A stretch of DNA of 35,921 nt from Peptoniphilus sp034090345 (GTDB taxonomy: Bacteria; Bacillota; Clostridia; Tissierellales; Peptoniphilaceae): positions 1 to 35,921 of the forward strand of contig NZ_JAXDSS010000014.1 in the NCBI RefSeq assembly GCF_034090345.1. Reading direction: 5' to 3'. Positions 1-8,246 of this stretch are shown here, piece by piece. A program made the translations under genes and the position numbers. The notes under the pieces are model-generated. The model had not been told where the DNA came from, searched no databases, and saw nothing but the letters and a program-made list of their open reading frames with translations. The first letter of the stretch is position 1; each line of letters begins with the position of its first letter.

Positions 1-1245
1 TTCATCACGATATTTTTGAACTGTCCTTCTCTTTATCTCAATCCCATCTTTTTCTAAAATAGCAACTATTTTACTATCTGAAAGAGGTTTTGAGTTGTCT
101 TCACCTGCTATCAACTCTCTTATCTTCCTTTTAATATAATCTTTTGACACTGTATTACTTAAAGTTGCTCCCGTAAATAAATTCTTTAAAGCAATAGCAC
201 CCTTTTTATACTCTAAATACTTCCCATTTATCGCCCTTGAAACAGTTGAGATAGATATGCCCAAATCATCTGCAACCTCTCTTTGTCTCAATGGTTTAAG
301 CGGCAAATCATATACGAAAAAATCTCGCTGATGATTTACTACATACTCCATAACTTCTTTCAAAGTCTTATTTCTCATCTCTACAGACTTCATCAAAAGC
401 ATAGTTCTATTTAACTTATTTTTTAAAAATTCCTTACTTTCTTCATCTATTTCAGTTGACAACATATTTAAATAGCTTTCATTTAGATGAATATTGTTTA
501 CTAAGTCCATCTTTATTGAGACCTCCCTATTATCCACTTCAACAAATACATCCGGAATTACATATTCTACTCTTTTTTGAGTTTGATAAGCTTGCCCCGG
601 CTTAGGGTTTAGTTTTTTCAACGAAGAAATTAAAAACATAACCTCTTGTTCAATTACACCTAAACTCTCGACAATTTTCGATATTTTATTTTTTGCAACA
701 TCTTCCAAATGAAATTCTATTAATTCTCTTAACTTAGTTTCAGATTTTGGAACCTGACTTATAAGACATTCAGATAAATTTCTTGCTCCAATCCCCAATG
801 GTTCAAATTTTAACAACATAGAATGAGCCTTTTTAACTTGTTCTATACTTTGCGATAGAGCTTTGGCAACTTCTTCCAATTTAATTTTTAAATATCCCGA
901 CTCATCTAAATTTAAAATCAAATAGTACATTATCTTTACAATATCTTTATCTATCTCACACTCCCTAAGTTGCCCGAGTAGATACTCTGTCAAATTAAGC
1001 TCTTGAAAAGCCAATTCTTCTATAAAATTTTCAGAGTGGGTTACACTTCCTACTTTAGATTTTAAACTCTTGACATATCTTTCATCTTCTAGCCTAGATT
1101 TAAAATCCAACATCACATTTTCTTCACTTTCATCTTTTAAAAATGTCTCAAGTTCAAAAGAATTCATAGAAAGAATTTCCAAAGATTGGATAAGACCATT
1201 TGAAATATTTAGTTTTGGTTGTAATTTTAAATCTAATTTTAACAT
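1..1245 (-). CDS. rpoN: RNA polymerase sigma-54 factor (partial, C-terminus off the left edge)
   Basis: Sigma-54 binds core RNA polymerase and reads -24/-12 promoters, which need an AAA+ activator. The frame is open from the ATG at 1245 to base 1, giving 415 codons. The N-terminus (MLKLDLKLQPKL..., then a Leu-rich stretch ending in LEILSMNSFELETFLKDE) matches the activator-binding region I. Near the C-terminus LGISISTVSRAINGKYLEY is the helix-turn-helix, and the last visible residues IKRRTVQKYRDE are the RpoN box that contacts the -24 element. Only about ten residues should be missing. The start is supported by GGTGAG just upstream. No sigma-54 activator gene lies in the window, so the regulon cannot be inferred here. 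Identification is firm from both terminal signatures. Confidence 0.95.
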   Translation of the reverse strand, partial: MLKLDLKLQPKLNISNGLIQSLEILSMNSFELETFLKDESEENVMLDFKSRLEDERYVKSLKSKVGSVTHSENFIEELAFQELNLTEYLLGQLRECEIDKDIVKIMYYLILNLDESGYLKIKLEEVAKALSQSIEQVKKAHSMLLKFEPLGIGARNLSECLISQVPKSETKLRELIEFHLEDVAKNKISKIVESLGVIEQEVMFLISSLKKLNPKPGQAYQTQKRVEYVIPDVFVEVDNREVSIKMDLVNNIHLNESYLNMLSTEIDEESKEFLKNKLNRTMLLMKSVEMRNKTLKEVMEYVVNHQRDFFVYDLPLKPLRQREVADDLGISISTVSRAINGKYLEYKKGAIALKNLFTGATLSNTVSKDYIKRKIRELIAGEDNSKPLSDSKIVAILEKDGIEIKRRTVQKYRDE

Positions 1246-1324
1246 ATTCTCACCAATGAGATTATATCATAGTAAAGTGATCAAACTTCTAAGATATTCC
1301 TACTTTTTGTTTAAATTTCCTTAT

Positions 1325-1353
1325 TTGACTTTTTACGCAATTTAAATTAAAAT
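1325..1353 (+). promoter_or_regulatory. Promoter of tRNA-Arg
   Basis: TTGACT (1325-1330) and TAAAAT (1348-1353) are separated by 17 bp, and each has five of six consensus bases. Transcription would start about 12 bp before the tRNA. Prediction from sequence only. Confidence 0.6.
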
Positions 1354-1372
1354 TATCACGATATCAGATTGT

Positions 1373-1449
1373 GCACACATAGCTCAGTAGGATAGAGCGA
1401 CGCTCTCCTAAAGCGTAGGCCGGAGGTTCGAATCCCCCTGTGTGCACCA
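1373..1449 (+). tRNA. tRNA-Arg (anticodon CCT), CCA encoded
   Basis: A complete cloverleaf can be drawn. The acceptor stem GCACACA (1373-1379) pairs with TGTGTGC (1439-1445). The D stem is GCTC/GAGC. The anticodon stem ACGCT/AGCGT encloses loop CTCCTAA with anticodon CCT at 1407-1409. The T arm GGAGG-TTCGAAT-CCCCC has one A-C mismatch. Discriminator A is at 1446 and an encoded CCA at 1447-1449. It reads AGG codons, which are used for Arg in this AT-rich genome. Confidence 0.97.
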
Positions 1450-1459
1450 ATTATATCTT

Positions 1460-1484
1460 AGTGCTGAATTGACAGCACTTTTTA
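1460..1484 (+). terminator. Rho-independent terminator after tRNA-Arg
   Basis: AGTGCTG (1460-1466) pairs with CAGCACT (1473-1479) around a 6-nt loop and is followed by a T-rich tract on the plus strand, eleven bases after the tRNA. Confidence 0.8.
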
Positions 1485-1501
1485 TTTTATATTCACAAAA
1501 A

Positions 1502-1531
1502 GACGTTTTACATGATCCATGTTAAAACGCC
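1502..1531 (-). terminator. Terminator after pyrC
   Basis: Two arms ending in CATG/CATG around ATC form a long stem with one bulged T. On the minus strand it is followed by TTTTTG, which suits the 3' end of pyrC about 40 bp downstream of its stop. The plus-strand side is also T-rich, so it may act both ways. Confidence 0.65.
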
Positions 1532-1571
1532 TTTTCAATTTATTTTATATTCCCTTTAAATTTACAATTTA

Positions 1572-2825
1572 TTATAAATCTTTATATACTACTTTTCCAT
1601 TACAGATAGTGTATTTTATTTTCCCAAATAATTTTTCTCCTATATAAGGTGAGTTAGATGATTTTGAATAAAATTTATCTACCACAAATTCTTCATCTAT
1701 ATCAAAGATTACCAAGTCTGCAACTTTTCCAACTTCTATTGAACCTCTTTCCAATTTATATAGTTCTGCCGGATTTATAGTCATTTTTCCAATGAGTTCC
1801 ATCAAACTCAAATGTCCATTTTTAACTAAGTTTGTAAATCCCAATCCAAATGCTGTCTCTAATCCTATTATTCCACTTGGCGCTTTTGTAAATTCCACCA
1901 TTTTTTCATCTTTTGTATGAGGGGCATGGTCTGTTGCAATTATTTCTATTGTCCCATCTTTTAAACCTTCAATTATCGCTTTTCTATCAACTTCTGTTCT
2001 AAGAGGTGGATTCATTTTAGCAAGAGTCCCCTTTTCTCTCACCAACTCTTCTGTACTTGTAAAATGATGTGGAGTCGCCTCTGCATAAATATTTGCTCCT
2101 CTTGATTTAAAATATCTTACAAGTTCAACCGCTCCAGCTGAAGAAATGTGTTGTATGTTTACTTTACATCCTGTTTCTAATGCAAATACCCCTTCTCTTG
2201 CAACCATTACATCTTCTGAATATGACGGTGCACCAAAAAGTCCCATCTCATCTGATACAACTCCATGGTTTATTCCATTTTCTATATTTAAATTTGGGTC
2301 CTCTTCGTGAAATGATATTGGCACATCCAACTCTTTTGCTTTTCTCATCGCTTCTAATATCAAAGGATTATTTGTATTTGGAATTCCATCATCTGTAAAT
2401 CCTAAAACTCCGGTCTCTACCATAGCATGCATATCAACAAGTTCATTGCCATTAAAATTTTTTGTGAGCGCTGAAATTGTCAATACATTTATGTCTTCTT
2501 TGCTTGCTCTATTCTTAAAGTCTGTCAATGTTTCTACGTTGTCCATAATTGGTTTTGTATTCGCCATGCAAATCACTGTTGTATATCCACCTGCTGCAGC
2601 TGATTTTGCCCCTGTGTGAATATCTTCTTTATGTGTAAATCCAGGGTCTCTAAAATGTACATGCACATCTATAAATCCCGGAGCCATTACTAAATTTGTC
2701 CCATCTATGTCTCCCACAGAATCTATATTTCCTATTTTTTTAATACGTCCGTCTTCAATTAAAATATCTGTAACTTCATCTATACAATTTTTCGGGTCAA
2801 TAATTCTTATATTCTTAATTATCAT
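1572..2825 (-). CDS. pyrC: Dihydroorotase, class I
   Basis: Catalyses the reversible ring closure of N-carbamoyl-aspartate to dihydroorotate, the third step of pyrimidine synthesis, in the cytosol. The 417-residue protein has the usual class I length. The metal-binding HVHFRDPG motif (His55, His57) follows a short beta-sandwich N-terminus. Other visible signatures are GGYTTVICMANTKP, the SFHEED segment, the NIQHISS segment, and IIATDHAPH, which carries the catalytic Asp. GAGGTGAGAA supports the ATG at 2825. No other pyr gene lies in the window, so this copy is uncoupled from the rest of the pathway here. Allantoinase and hydantoinase are relatives, but the motifs and length favour dihydroorotase. 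Confidence 0.95.
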   Translation of the reverse strand: MIIKNIRIIDPKNCIDEVTDILIEDGRIKKIGNIDSVGDIDGTNLVMAPGFIDVHVHFRDPGFTHKEDIHTGAKSAAAGGYTTVICMANTKPIMDNVETLTDFKNRASKEDINVLTISALTKNFNGNELVDMHAMVETGVLGFTDDGIPNTNNPLILEAMRKAKELDVPISFHEEDPNLNIENGINHGVVSDEMGLFGAPSYSEDVMVAREGVFALETGCKVNIQHISSAGAVELVRYFKSRGANIYAEATPHHFTSTEELVREKGTLAKMNPPLRTEVDRKAIIEGLKDGTIEIIATDHAPHTKDEKMVEFTKAPSGIIGLETAFGLGFTNLVKNGHLSLMELIGKMTINPAELYKLERGSIEVGKVADLVIFDIDEEFVVDKFYSKSSNSPYIGEKLFGKIKYTICNGKVVYKDL

Positions 2826-3192
2826 TTCTCACCTCTAAAAATCAATAATATTTTCTTTCAGCTTTTCTTAAATTTATTTTTACATACGCTAATAAGTTTT
2901 GTAAAGTTTGTATCCTCTCTTTAGTTTATCCTATAAAAATTCCCTCGAAAAGTTCTTAATTTATCTTATTAAGCGACATTTCTTGAATATTCATCATTGA
3001 TTTTTTAGTAATTTTCTATGTGATTGATTGAAATTCATCTCCAACGCAATAAATATATCATAAATTGACCATAAAAAAACGGCCCATTCTTATAATTTTG
3101 CCGTTTTTTTAAAGCTGTTTTTCAACAGCTCTTTATCTATTCGATAGTATTATTATAAATACAAAATTTAATCTTCCATTTTAATTTATTTT
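2826..3192. other. Intergenic region upstream of pyrC
   Basis: This 367-bp AT-rich stretch separates pyrC from the deaminase operon. Its right third carries the stem-loops listed separately. The left part should hold the pyrC promoter, but I see no hexamer pair strong enough to call, no riboswitch fold that I recognise, and no coding frame. Confidence 0.6.
3073..3130 (-). terminator. Tandem terminator hairpins after the deaminase operon
   Basis: Two stem-loops lie 63-120 bp past the deaminase stop. AGCTGTT/AACAGCT (3113-3130) has a 4-nt loop. An 11-bp inverted repeat, seven As then CGGC (3073-3083) against GCCG with seven Ts (3100-3110), is a strong terminator working in either direction. 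Confidence 0.75.
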
Positions 3193-3741
3193 TTATTTCG
3201 TATTATTCCAGTACTCCTTATGCAACTCAAAAAATTTATCTTCCAATTCCAAAAAAGGTCCTAATGTTTCAAATTCTTTTTGTCCACAAGCTAAGACAAC
3301 TCTGCTTGGCAAATCTAAAGTTGGATTTCTAATATCCTCACCGGTATATTTTTTTAATTCTGATTCTCTTGCGATATAGACATGCCTTCCCAAATTAGAC
3401 CAATACATTGCCCCTGTACACATAGCACATGAATCAGCACAATTATACAAAGTAAAATCCCTCATTTCTTCTTTAGAATAAATTTGAGATGCTTTTCTCA
3501 TTAATAATGCTTCTGCATGAGCAGTACAATCCCCTCCTAAACTAACTTCTTCATTCCCTTGTTCCATAAGTATATTTCCTTCTTTGTCCGCCAATAAACA
3601 ACCAAAAGGATGATTTCCCTTTTCTTTGGATTCTTTACATATTTCTAAAACCCTATACAATAATCTTACTTCGAACTCTTTTAAGTCAGTCAATTTATAA
3701 TTTTCTTTTTGTTCGTATTCTACGTTAAATCTCTTCTTCAT
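3193..3741 (-). CDS. Nucleoside/nucleobase deaminase (cytidine deaminase superfamily)
   Basis: This 182-residue zinc hydrolase belongs to the family of guanine, cytosine and tRNA-adenosine deaminases. The HAE motif is at residues 75-77 (His75 ligand, Glu77 proton shuttle). The second zinc motif reads DSCAMCTG, with Cys105 and Cys108, so the Pro usual before the first Cys is Ser. HPFGCLLAD is the typical substrate-loop strand. It is the last gene of an operon with an NCS1 permease and a GntR regulator, 20 bp after the regulator, with AAGGA as ribosome site. The context says the imported base is deaminated in the cytosol. Cytosine, guanine or another base cannot be distinguished from sequence alone. 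Confidence 0.85.
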   Translation of the reverse strand: MKKRFNVEYEQKENYKLTDLKEFEVRLLYRVLEICKESKEKGNHPFGCLLADKEGNILMEQGNEEVSLGGDCTAHAEALLMRKASQIYSKEEMRDFTLYNCADSCAMCTGAMYWSNLGRHVYIARESELKKYTGEDIRNPTLDLPSRVVLACGQKEFETLGPFLELEDKFFELHKEYWNNTK

Positions 3742-3761
3742 TAAAATTCCTTTTCTCTATT

Positions 3762-4484
3762 TCACCTATACCTAACAGCTGTAATTTGAATTATATCAGT
3801 ATTTATATACTCTTTAGTAAACAATACGGGTTCATTGTCTATACTATACTCAATTCCTTCAATTATAAGATATTTTTTAGGTAACTTATGCTTTATATCT
3901 GTATATAAGTTTAAATCATTATCATTTGCTCCGTGAAACTTTATACTTCCAACTGTCAATTTAATATTGTGATTTTTTTTCAAATACTCAAAAATTGAAT
4001 CTGAGTATTCTTTTAGTTCGTCTATATTTTTCTCATATTCATTGGATAAAAAATCTATACAGACAACTGCTATCTGACTATCAGCATAAAAGATTCTAAC
4101 AGTCATAACCATTTTTTCTCTATCATAAAGCTTTGATTCTCTAACAAATTCAGGTGTATCAACTATTTTAGTAATAAAACTTTCTACTTTTAAATAGTGC
4201 CCTGCCTCTTGTATCAGTTGTCCATATGTTTTCATCCTAAATAAATCTAACTTCATATTGTCAAAACTTGGACTTATGTAAGTTCCACTACCTTGTCTTC
4301 TTGTAATCTTGCCTTCTCTTTCAATATCAGCAAGAGCGCTTCTTAAAGTAACTCTGCTTACTCCAAACTTACTTGATAATTCTTGCTCAGTAGGTAATTT
4401 ATTTTTTCCTTCTTCTTTTAATAGATTTATCTCTTCTAAAATCAGTCTCCTTACTTTATCTCTTAAGATCATTTTTTCTTCCAT
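3762..4484 (-). CDS. GntR-family regulator, HutC subfamily
   Basis: A transcription factor with an N-terminal winged helix and a C-terminal UTRA ligand domain. The winged helix runs from LILEEINLL through KLPTEQELSSKFGVSRVTLRSAL to RRQGSGTYIS, about residues 10-75. I place the start at the ATG at 4484 (MEEKMILRD): AGGTGG lies 8 nt before it and the codon overlaps the preceding stop as TAATG. The frame stays open to an ATG at 4535, but that extension lacks a ribosome site and family similarity. The likely ligand is the transported base or its product. A perfect palindrome beside the operon promoter (6001-6019) is the natural operator, suggesting autogenous control of the whole operon. Confidence 0.88.
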   Translation of the reverse strand: MEEKMILRDKVRRLILEEINLLKEEGKNKLPTEQELSSKFGVSRVTLRSALADIEREGKITRRQGSGTYISPSFDNMKLDLFRMKTYGQLIQEAGHYLKVESFITKIVDTPEFVRESKLYDREKMVMTVRIFYADSQIAVVCIDFLSNEYEKNIDELKEYSDSIFEYLKKNHNIKLTVGSIKFHGANDNDLNLYTDIKHKLPKKYLIIEGIEYSIDNEPVLFTKEYINTDIIQITAVRYR

Positions 4485-4666
4485 TATGGTTGCCACCTCG
4501 AAAAACCTATAATTGACAAAACAATACTTATACATAACAATATAGTGCCAATATTAATATACATTTTTGAAGTAGCTAAACAACTCATAAAAGATGCGAT
4601 TCCCATAAGTACAATTCCTATAATGGCTAAAATTCTATACTTTTTTACAATATCATTATCTTTCAT
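4484..4666 (-). CDS. Small two-helix membrane protein of the permease operon
   Basis: A 60-residue protein with two hydrophobic helices (about residues 10-30 and 35-55) separated by a short SKMYIN loop. It ends in RWQP. Its ATG overlaps the permease stop as ATGA, and its stop overlaps the regulator start as TAATG, so it is translated in a coupled chain and is very likely real. I recognise no family. By position it may be a small partner of the permease, but that is only inference. Confidence 0.7.
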   Translation of the reverse strand: MKDNDIVKKYRILAIIGIVLMGIASFMSCLATSKMYINIGTILLCISIVLSIIGFSRWQP

Positions 4667-5973
4667 TTTCTACTCCTTTTTGCCAGTTTAACCATCAAAG
4701 TATAAATAATCAACCCGGATAAAATTCCATTTAGTGCCGGTAACCCGAAAATACCGTTCATTGCACTTCCACCACTAAATATACTCTGAAATAACTTTAC
4801 TATTATCAAAGATACCCCCCAGCTAACCCAAGGTATCCACTCCCAATCTCTTATTTCATCACTATCTAATTCAGGATATTTACCTCTGTTTATAAAGTAA
4901 TAATTAGCGAGTATAATTCCGGCTAAAGGTGGTACCACAACTCCTAACACATTTAAAAATTTAAATAGCATAGCTATATTATATGGCTTTGTCAAACATA
5001 ATAATCCTGAAACTAATAAAACTATAGCTATTATTTTTCTTCTATCCGCCCTAAAACTATTAGCTAAGTTTAATGATGATGAATATAAGTTTGCCGCATT
5101 TGTTGTAAAAATGTTTGTAGTCATTAAAATTAAACTTGGAATAACTAAGCCCAACTTAAGAAGTACTGACGTTAAATCGCTTTCATTCATTGATATTCCC
5201 GCAATTGCTCCACACAAAATTAAAAGACTATTTCCTCCTAATAATCCAACTGCAGCACTAATCATGGCTTGCTTGCTATTCCTTGCAAACCTCATCGTAT
5301 CCGCTATACACGTAGCTGTAGATAATATCCATGTTCCTATTACTATAGTTACTCCATTTACCAAAGATATATTTTCATTTGGAGTCCAATTGACTACGTA
5401 TTCCCAACCTGCTAAGCCTCCTGCTTTAATAGCAGTTCCTATTGATAAAAAAATAATAGCAGGAATAGCTACATATCCTAATATTGTAATTGCTCTAATT
5501 CCTGAAAAAGCGAAAATTCCCATAATTATCGCACTTAAAAATAAAATTAAAAATTCTCCGATTCCTTCTATGTTTAAAACACTTGCTATAAAATTCCCAT
5601 AAGTTGCAGCCTGAATTGTGTACCATCCTATGTTAACTATAGGAACAAAAAGTGTTGCTATTTTGGATCCCTTATTTCCAAAAGTATAACGTGTTATCAA
5701 AGCAAAACTTAAACCTGTTCTACTTGACATATTAGCTACAGCAATAGCTATAATACTTAAAAATATGTTTCCAATTGTAATAGAGATTAAAATTTCTTTA
5801 AAAGAAAGACCGGCAGCTAAGCCTCCTCCTGTCATCATACTTGTTATAACAAATACAAATCCTAGCCACACAATAGTTATGCTCAAAAAACTTTTTCTTT
5901 CTTTTTTTGGAACCGCAGAACTTTCAAAATCCATATCAGTAGCAGAACTTTTAACCTGATTTAAATCTCTCAT
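4663..5973 (-). CDS. NCS1 family nucleobase permease (CodB-like)
   Basis: A 436-residue polytopic protein with about twelve membrane helices, the usual length for nucleobase:cation symporter-1 carriers. The TGGGLAAGLSF region in the first helix, GNIFLSIIAIAVANMSSRTGLSFALITRY spanning helices 2-3, and NIGWYTIQAATYG in helix 3-4 match cytosine permease and its relatives. It heads an operon with a small membrane protein, a HutC-type regulator and a deaminase. This points to uptake of a purine or pyrimidine base, or a related heterocycle, for salvage or as nitrogen source. The substrate is not determinable. A promoter and operator sit directly upstream. Confidence 0.9.
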   Translation of the reverse strand: MRDLNQVKSSATDMDFESSAVPKKERKSFLSITIVWLGFVFVITSMMTGGGLAAGLSFKEILISITIGNIFLSIIAIAVANMSSRTGLSFALITRYTFGNKGSKIATLFVPIVNIGWYTIQAATYGNFIASVLNIEGIGEFLILFLSAIIMGIFAFSGIRAITILGYVAIPAIIFLSIGTAIKAGGLAGWEYVVNWTPNENISLVNGVTIVIGTWILSTATCIADTMRFARNSKQAMISAAVGLLGGNSLLILCGAIAGISMNESDLTSVLLKLGLVIPSLILMTTNIFTTNAANLYSSSLNLANSFRADRRKIIAIVLLVSGLLCLTKPYNIAMLFKFLNVLGVVVPPLAGIILANYYFINRGKYPELDSDEIRDWEWIPWVSWGVSLIIVKLFQSIFSGGSAMNGIFGLPALNGILSGLIIYTLMVKLAKRSRK

Positions 5974-6000
5974 CTTAAAACTCCTTTCATAAATATTTCA

Positions 6001-6054
6001 AAATTGGTATTACCAATTTAGTTTGAGTATATCATCGTTATATATTTTTTACAA
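6001..6054 (-). promoter_or_regulatory. Promoter and HutC-type operator of the permease operon
   Basis: On the minus strand TTGTAA (6049-6054) and TATACT (6026-6031) are 17 bp apart. Just downstream, at the expected transcription start, is a perfect inverted repeat: AAATTGGTA (6001-6009) and TACCAATTT (6011-6019) around one T. The GGTA-n-TACC core resembles known HutC-subfamily operators (GT-n-TA-n-AC). A repressor bound here would block initiation. Confidence 0.72.
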
Positions 6055-6169
6055 TTTAAAAGTTTAAAAATTTTTCAAGCTTTTTATCTGTCCAAAATTA
6101 TTTTAGTATCTTTTTATGATTGTCTTTTTATTTTAAATTCTCAATTAAATAATAATTTTAAAACTTTTG

Positions 6170-6228
6170 TTGACATATTAAAAATGAAATGATATTATTC
6201 ACTTAGTTAGTTAAGCAATTAACCAATT
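6170..6228 (+). promoter_or_regulatory. Promoter and imperfect operator of the YtrA-type operon
   Basis: TTGACA (6170-6175) and TATTAT (6193-6198) have a 17-bp spacer. Immediately downstream an imperfect inverted repeat, AGTTAGTTAA (6205-6214) and TTAACCAATT (6219-6228), matches at 8 of 10 positions around GCAA. YtrA-type regulators usually repress their own operon at such sites. Confidence 0.7.
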
Positions 6229-6244
6229 CACTCGGAGGGATCAT

Positions 6245-6613
6245 ATGAAATTTACACAAGATAAACCCATTTTTCAACAAGTTGCTGAATTCATAGAGAA
6301 TCAAATTTTAGATGGTCTTTTGCTTCCTGAAGAGCAAACACCTTCTACAAACGAATTTCAAAAAATATACGAAATAAATCCGGCAACTGCACGAAAGGGC
6401 CTCAATCTTTTAGTTGATGAAGGAATAATATATAAAAAGAGAGGCCTGGGAATGTATGTGAGCAAAAACGCTAAGGAAATAATATTAACTAAAAGACAAG
6501 AAGAATTTTTTAACACACACATTCCTCAAATAATAAAAGAACTTAAAAGAATAAATATCACGCCGACACAACTTGCCTTAGAAATAGAAAAAAGACAGAA
6601 AGAGGGGAAATAA
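6245..6613 (+). CDS. GntR-family regulator, YtrA subfamily
   Basis: A 122-residue protein consisting of a winged helix (FQQVAEFIENQILDGLL..., TPSTNEFQKIYEINPATARKGL..., KKRGLGMYVS) and a short helical tail, with no large ligand domain. That architecture is the YtrA subfamily, which nearly always controls an adjacent ABC transporter. GGAGGG lies 5 nt before the ATG. The next gene starts at the base after this stop. It probably represses the operon through the repeat at 6205-6228 and is released by cell-envelope stress or an antibiotic-like ligand, by analogy with the family. Confidence 0.88.
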   Translation: MKFTQDKPIFQQVAEFIENQILDGLLLPEEQTPSTNEFQKIYEINPATARKGLNLLVDEGIIYKKRGLGMYVSKNAKEIILTKRQEEFFNTHIPQIIKELKRINITPTQLALEIEKRQKEGK

Positions 6614-7483
6614 ATGATAACTGTATCTAATCTAAATAAAGAATATGGCTCTAACATAGTTTTAAACAATTTAAATTTTGAAATAGAACCCGGTAAAATA
6701 TATGGTCTTCTTGGAAGAAATGGTGTTGGTAAAACAACTTTATTAAAAATACTTTCAAACCAAATCGTTTCATACACCGGCGAAGTCAAATTGGATGGAG
6801 AAATTGTAAAAGAAAATCAAAATTCTACTGACAACATTCTATTTGTAAGTGAATTTATGGTGCCTGACTCAATGAAAGGTGAAAAAGTAAATACAATTTT
6901 AAAATTTGCTTCAAATATGCTTCCGAATTGGGATGAAGATTATAAAGATGAACTTTTGCAAGAATTTAAATTAAATTCAAAATCATCTATTAAAAAACTT
7001 TCAAAAGGTAATAGAAATCTTTTGAGTTTAATAATCGGTTTGGCCTCAGGAGCTAAATACACACTATATGATGAACCTTCTGTGGGTTTAGATGCAAACA
7101 ACAGATATAAATTTTACCAACAAATTATGAAACTTTCTGAAACTAGTGAAAGAACTTCTATCATCTCAACACATATCATTGATGAAGCAGAAAATATTTT
7201 TGAAGATGTAATAATTTTAGAAGATAGTAAAATTTTATTAAAAGAAGAAATTTCAAACATACAGTCAAAAGCTCTCTCAATAAAAGGTACTACGGGTGAA
7301 ATTTTGAGAATTTTAAACAATAAAAATATACTTTCAGAAGATAGTATTGGAGCAGTTTCAATTGTTTCGATATATGATGAATTGAATTTTGATGAAAGAG
7401 CGCGTCTAAAAAATGCAGGTGCTGAAATTACCAATCTATCTCTGCAAAAATTATTTATCCATTTGACAAATAAGGAGGCTTAA
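6614..7483 (+). CDS. ABC transporter ATP-binding protein (YtrB-like)
   Basis: A 289-residue ATPase. Walker A is GRNGVGKT (residues 34-41). The signature segment reads KLSKGNRNLL rather than LSGGQ, as in many YtrB-type exporters. Walker B is TLYDEPSVGLD and the switch His lies in ISTHII. About 80 C-terminal residues form an accessory domain. It energises the membrane protein encoded one base downstream and is co-transcribed with the YtrA-type regulator. Substrate unknown; family members protect against cell-wall-active compounds. Confidence 0.9.
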   Translation: MITVSNLNKEYGSNIVLNNLNFEIEPGKIYGLLGRNGVGKTTLLKILSNQIVSYTGEVKLDGEIVKENQNSTDNILFVSEFMVPDSMKGEKVNTILKFASNMLPNWDEDYKDELLQEFKLNSKSSIKKLSKGNRNLLSLIIGLASGAKYTLYDEPSVGLDANNRYKFYQQIMKLSETSERTSIISTHIIDEAENIFEDVIILEDSKILLKEEISNIQSKALSIKGTTGEILRILNNKNILSEDSIGAVSIVSIYDELNFDERARLKNAGAEITNLSLQKLFIHLTNKEA

Positions 7484-7484
7484 A

Positions 7485-8195
7485 ATGAATACTATAAAAA
7501 ATATATTTAAATTTCAGTCTATAACTTTTTTAAAGAGTTTAATAACAACAAATATTGCAGCTGTTGCGATTGTTACATTTATGCTAATTTTTGGGTTTGC
7601 AGCTAACTCAGATCCCACTTTCATATCAAGCGACCCTGATTATAATGTATCTACCCCGTTTGCGATCTTAGCTGTATACATTACTGCAATAGCATTTGCT
7701 TCATCAGCTGTTTTGGTCACAAAATGCTTCAATGCTTTTTTTGTAGATCTTAAATTCAGCTTACGTCTTGGCACAACTCGTAAAAATTTTATAATTTCAA
7801 ATATAATATTTTTTACAATTTCAATAATAATATTTGCTCTTCTTGCAATTATATATACTCAAATAATGAGCTTTGCATTTCAGCAAACCATTGATAGTAT
7901 TGAAGTACTTGGCAATAAGTTTCCCTTTTACGAAATAATGCCTAAGATCTTTTCATTTCTGTTTTTTATGGTGGGAGTATTCAACATATTAGCAATACTT
8001 GTATTCCTATTCAGATGGAAAACTATAGGCTTTTTTGTAGCTCATAACATCTTTTATAATTATGTAGATGCTTACACAAAGTTTATAGATTTCATATTCT
8101 GGGAGCTTCAATTATCTCGTGGAATTGTGTTCTATATAGTATCATTCATCCTTGTTTCTCTTGTAATCTATAAATACAATGATGATTCCAATTAA
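7485..8195 (+). CDS. ABC transporter membrane subunit
   Basis: A 236-residue protein with about six hydrophobic segments: near residues 20-45, 60-85, 100-130, 150-180 and two at the C-terminal end. The stretch KFSLRLGTTRKNFIISNIIFF resembles the cytoplasmic coupling region of ABC-2 type permeases from YtrA operons. It ends the operon, with a strong terminator beginning 15 bp later. Function is inferred from topology and partners. Confidence 0.8.
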   Translation: MNTIKNIFKFQSITFLKSLITTNIAAVAIVTFMLIFGFAANSDPTFISSDPDYNVSTPFAILAVYITAIAFASSAVLVTKCFNAFFVDLKFSLRLGTTRKNFIISNIIFFTISIIIFALLAIIYTQIMSFAFQQTIDSIEVLGNKFPFYEIMPKIFSFLFFMVGVFNILAILVFLFRWKTIGFFVAHNIFYNYVDAYTKFIDFIFWELQLSRGIVFYIVSFILVSLVIYKYNDDSN

Positions 8196-8209
8196 AAATA
8201 TCTCTAAAA

Positions 8210-8245
8210 AAACTCTCTTTGCTAAACAAATAGTAAAGAGAGTTT
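8210..8245. terminator. Bidirectional terminator between the ABC operon and purH
   Basis: AAACTCTCTTT (8210-8220) is perfectly complementary to AAAGAGAGTTT (8235-8245), with T runs outside on both strands. It serves the convergent ABC and pur operons. Confidence 0.85.
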
Positions 8246-8246
8246 T

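Noticed and set aside
1254..1266. TGATATAAT on the minus strand as the rpoN promoter
   Set aside because: It is a good extended -10, but transcription would start only about 9 bases before the ATG, leaving no room for a ribosome site.
1070..1345. Plus-strand open frame of 91 codons opposite rpoN
   Set aside because: It lies mostly antisense to a clear sigma-54 gene, has no ribosome site and a composition expected of a shadow frame.
4485..4535. Longer N-terminus for the HutC-type regulator
   Set aside because: The 17 extra residues overlap the 60-residue gene, have no ribosome site and no winged-helix similarity.
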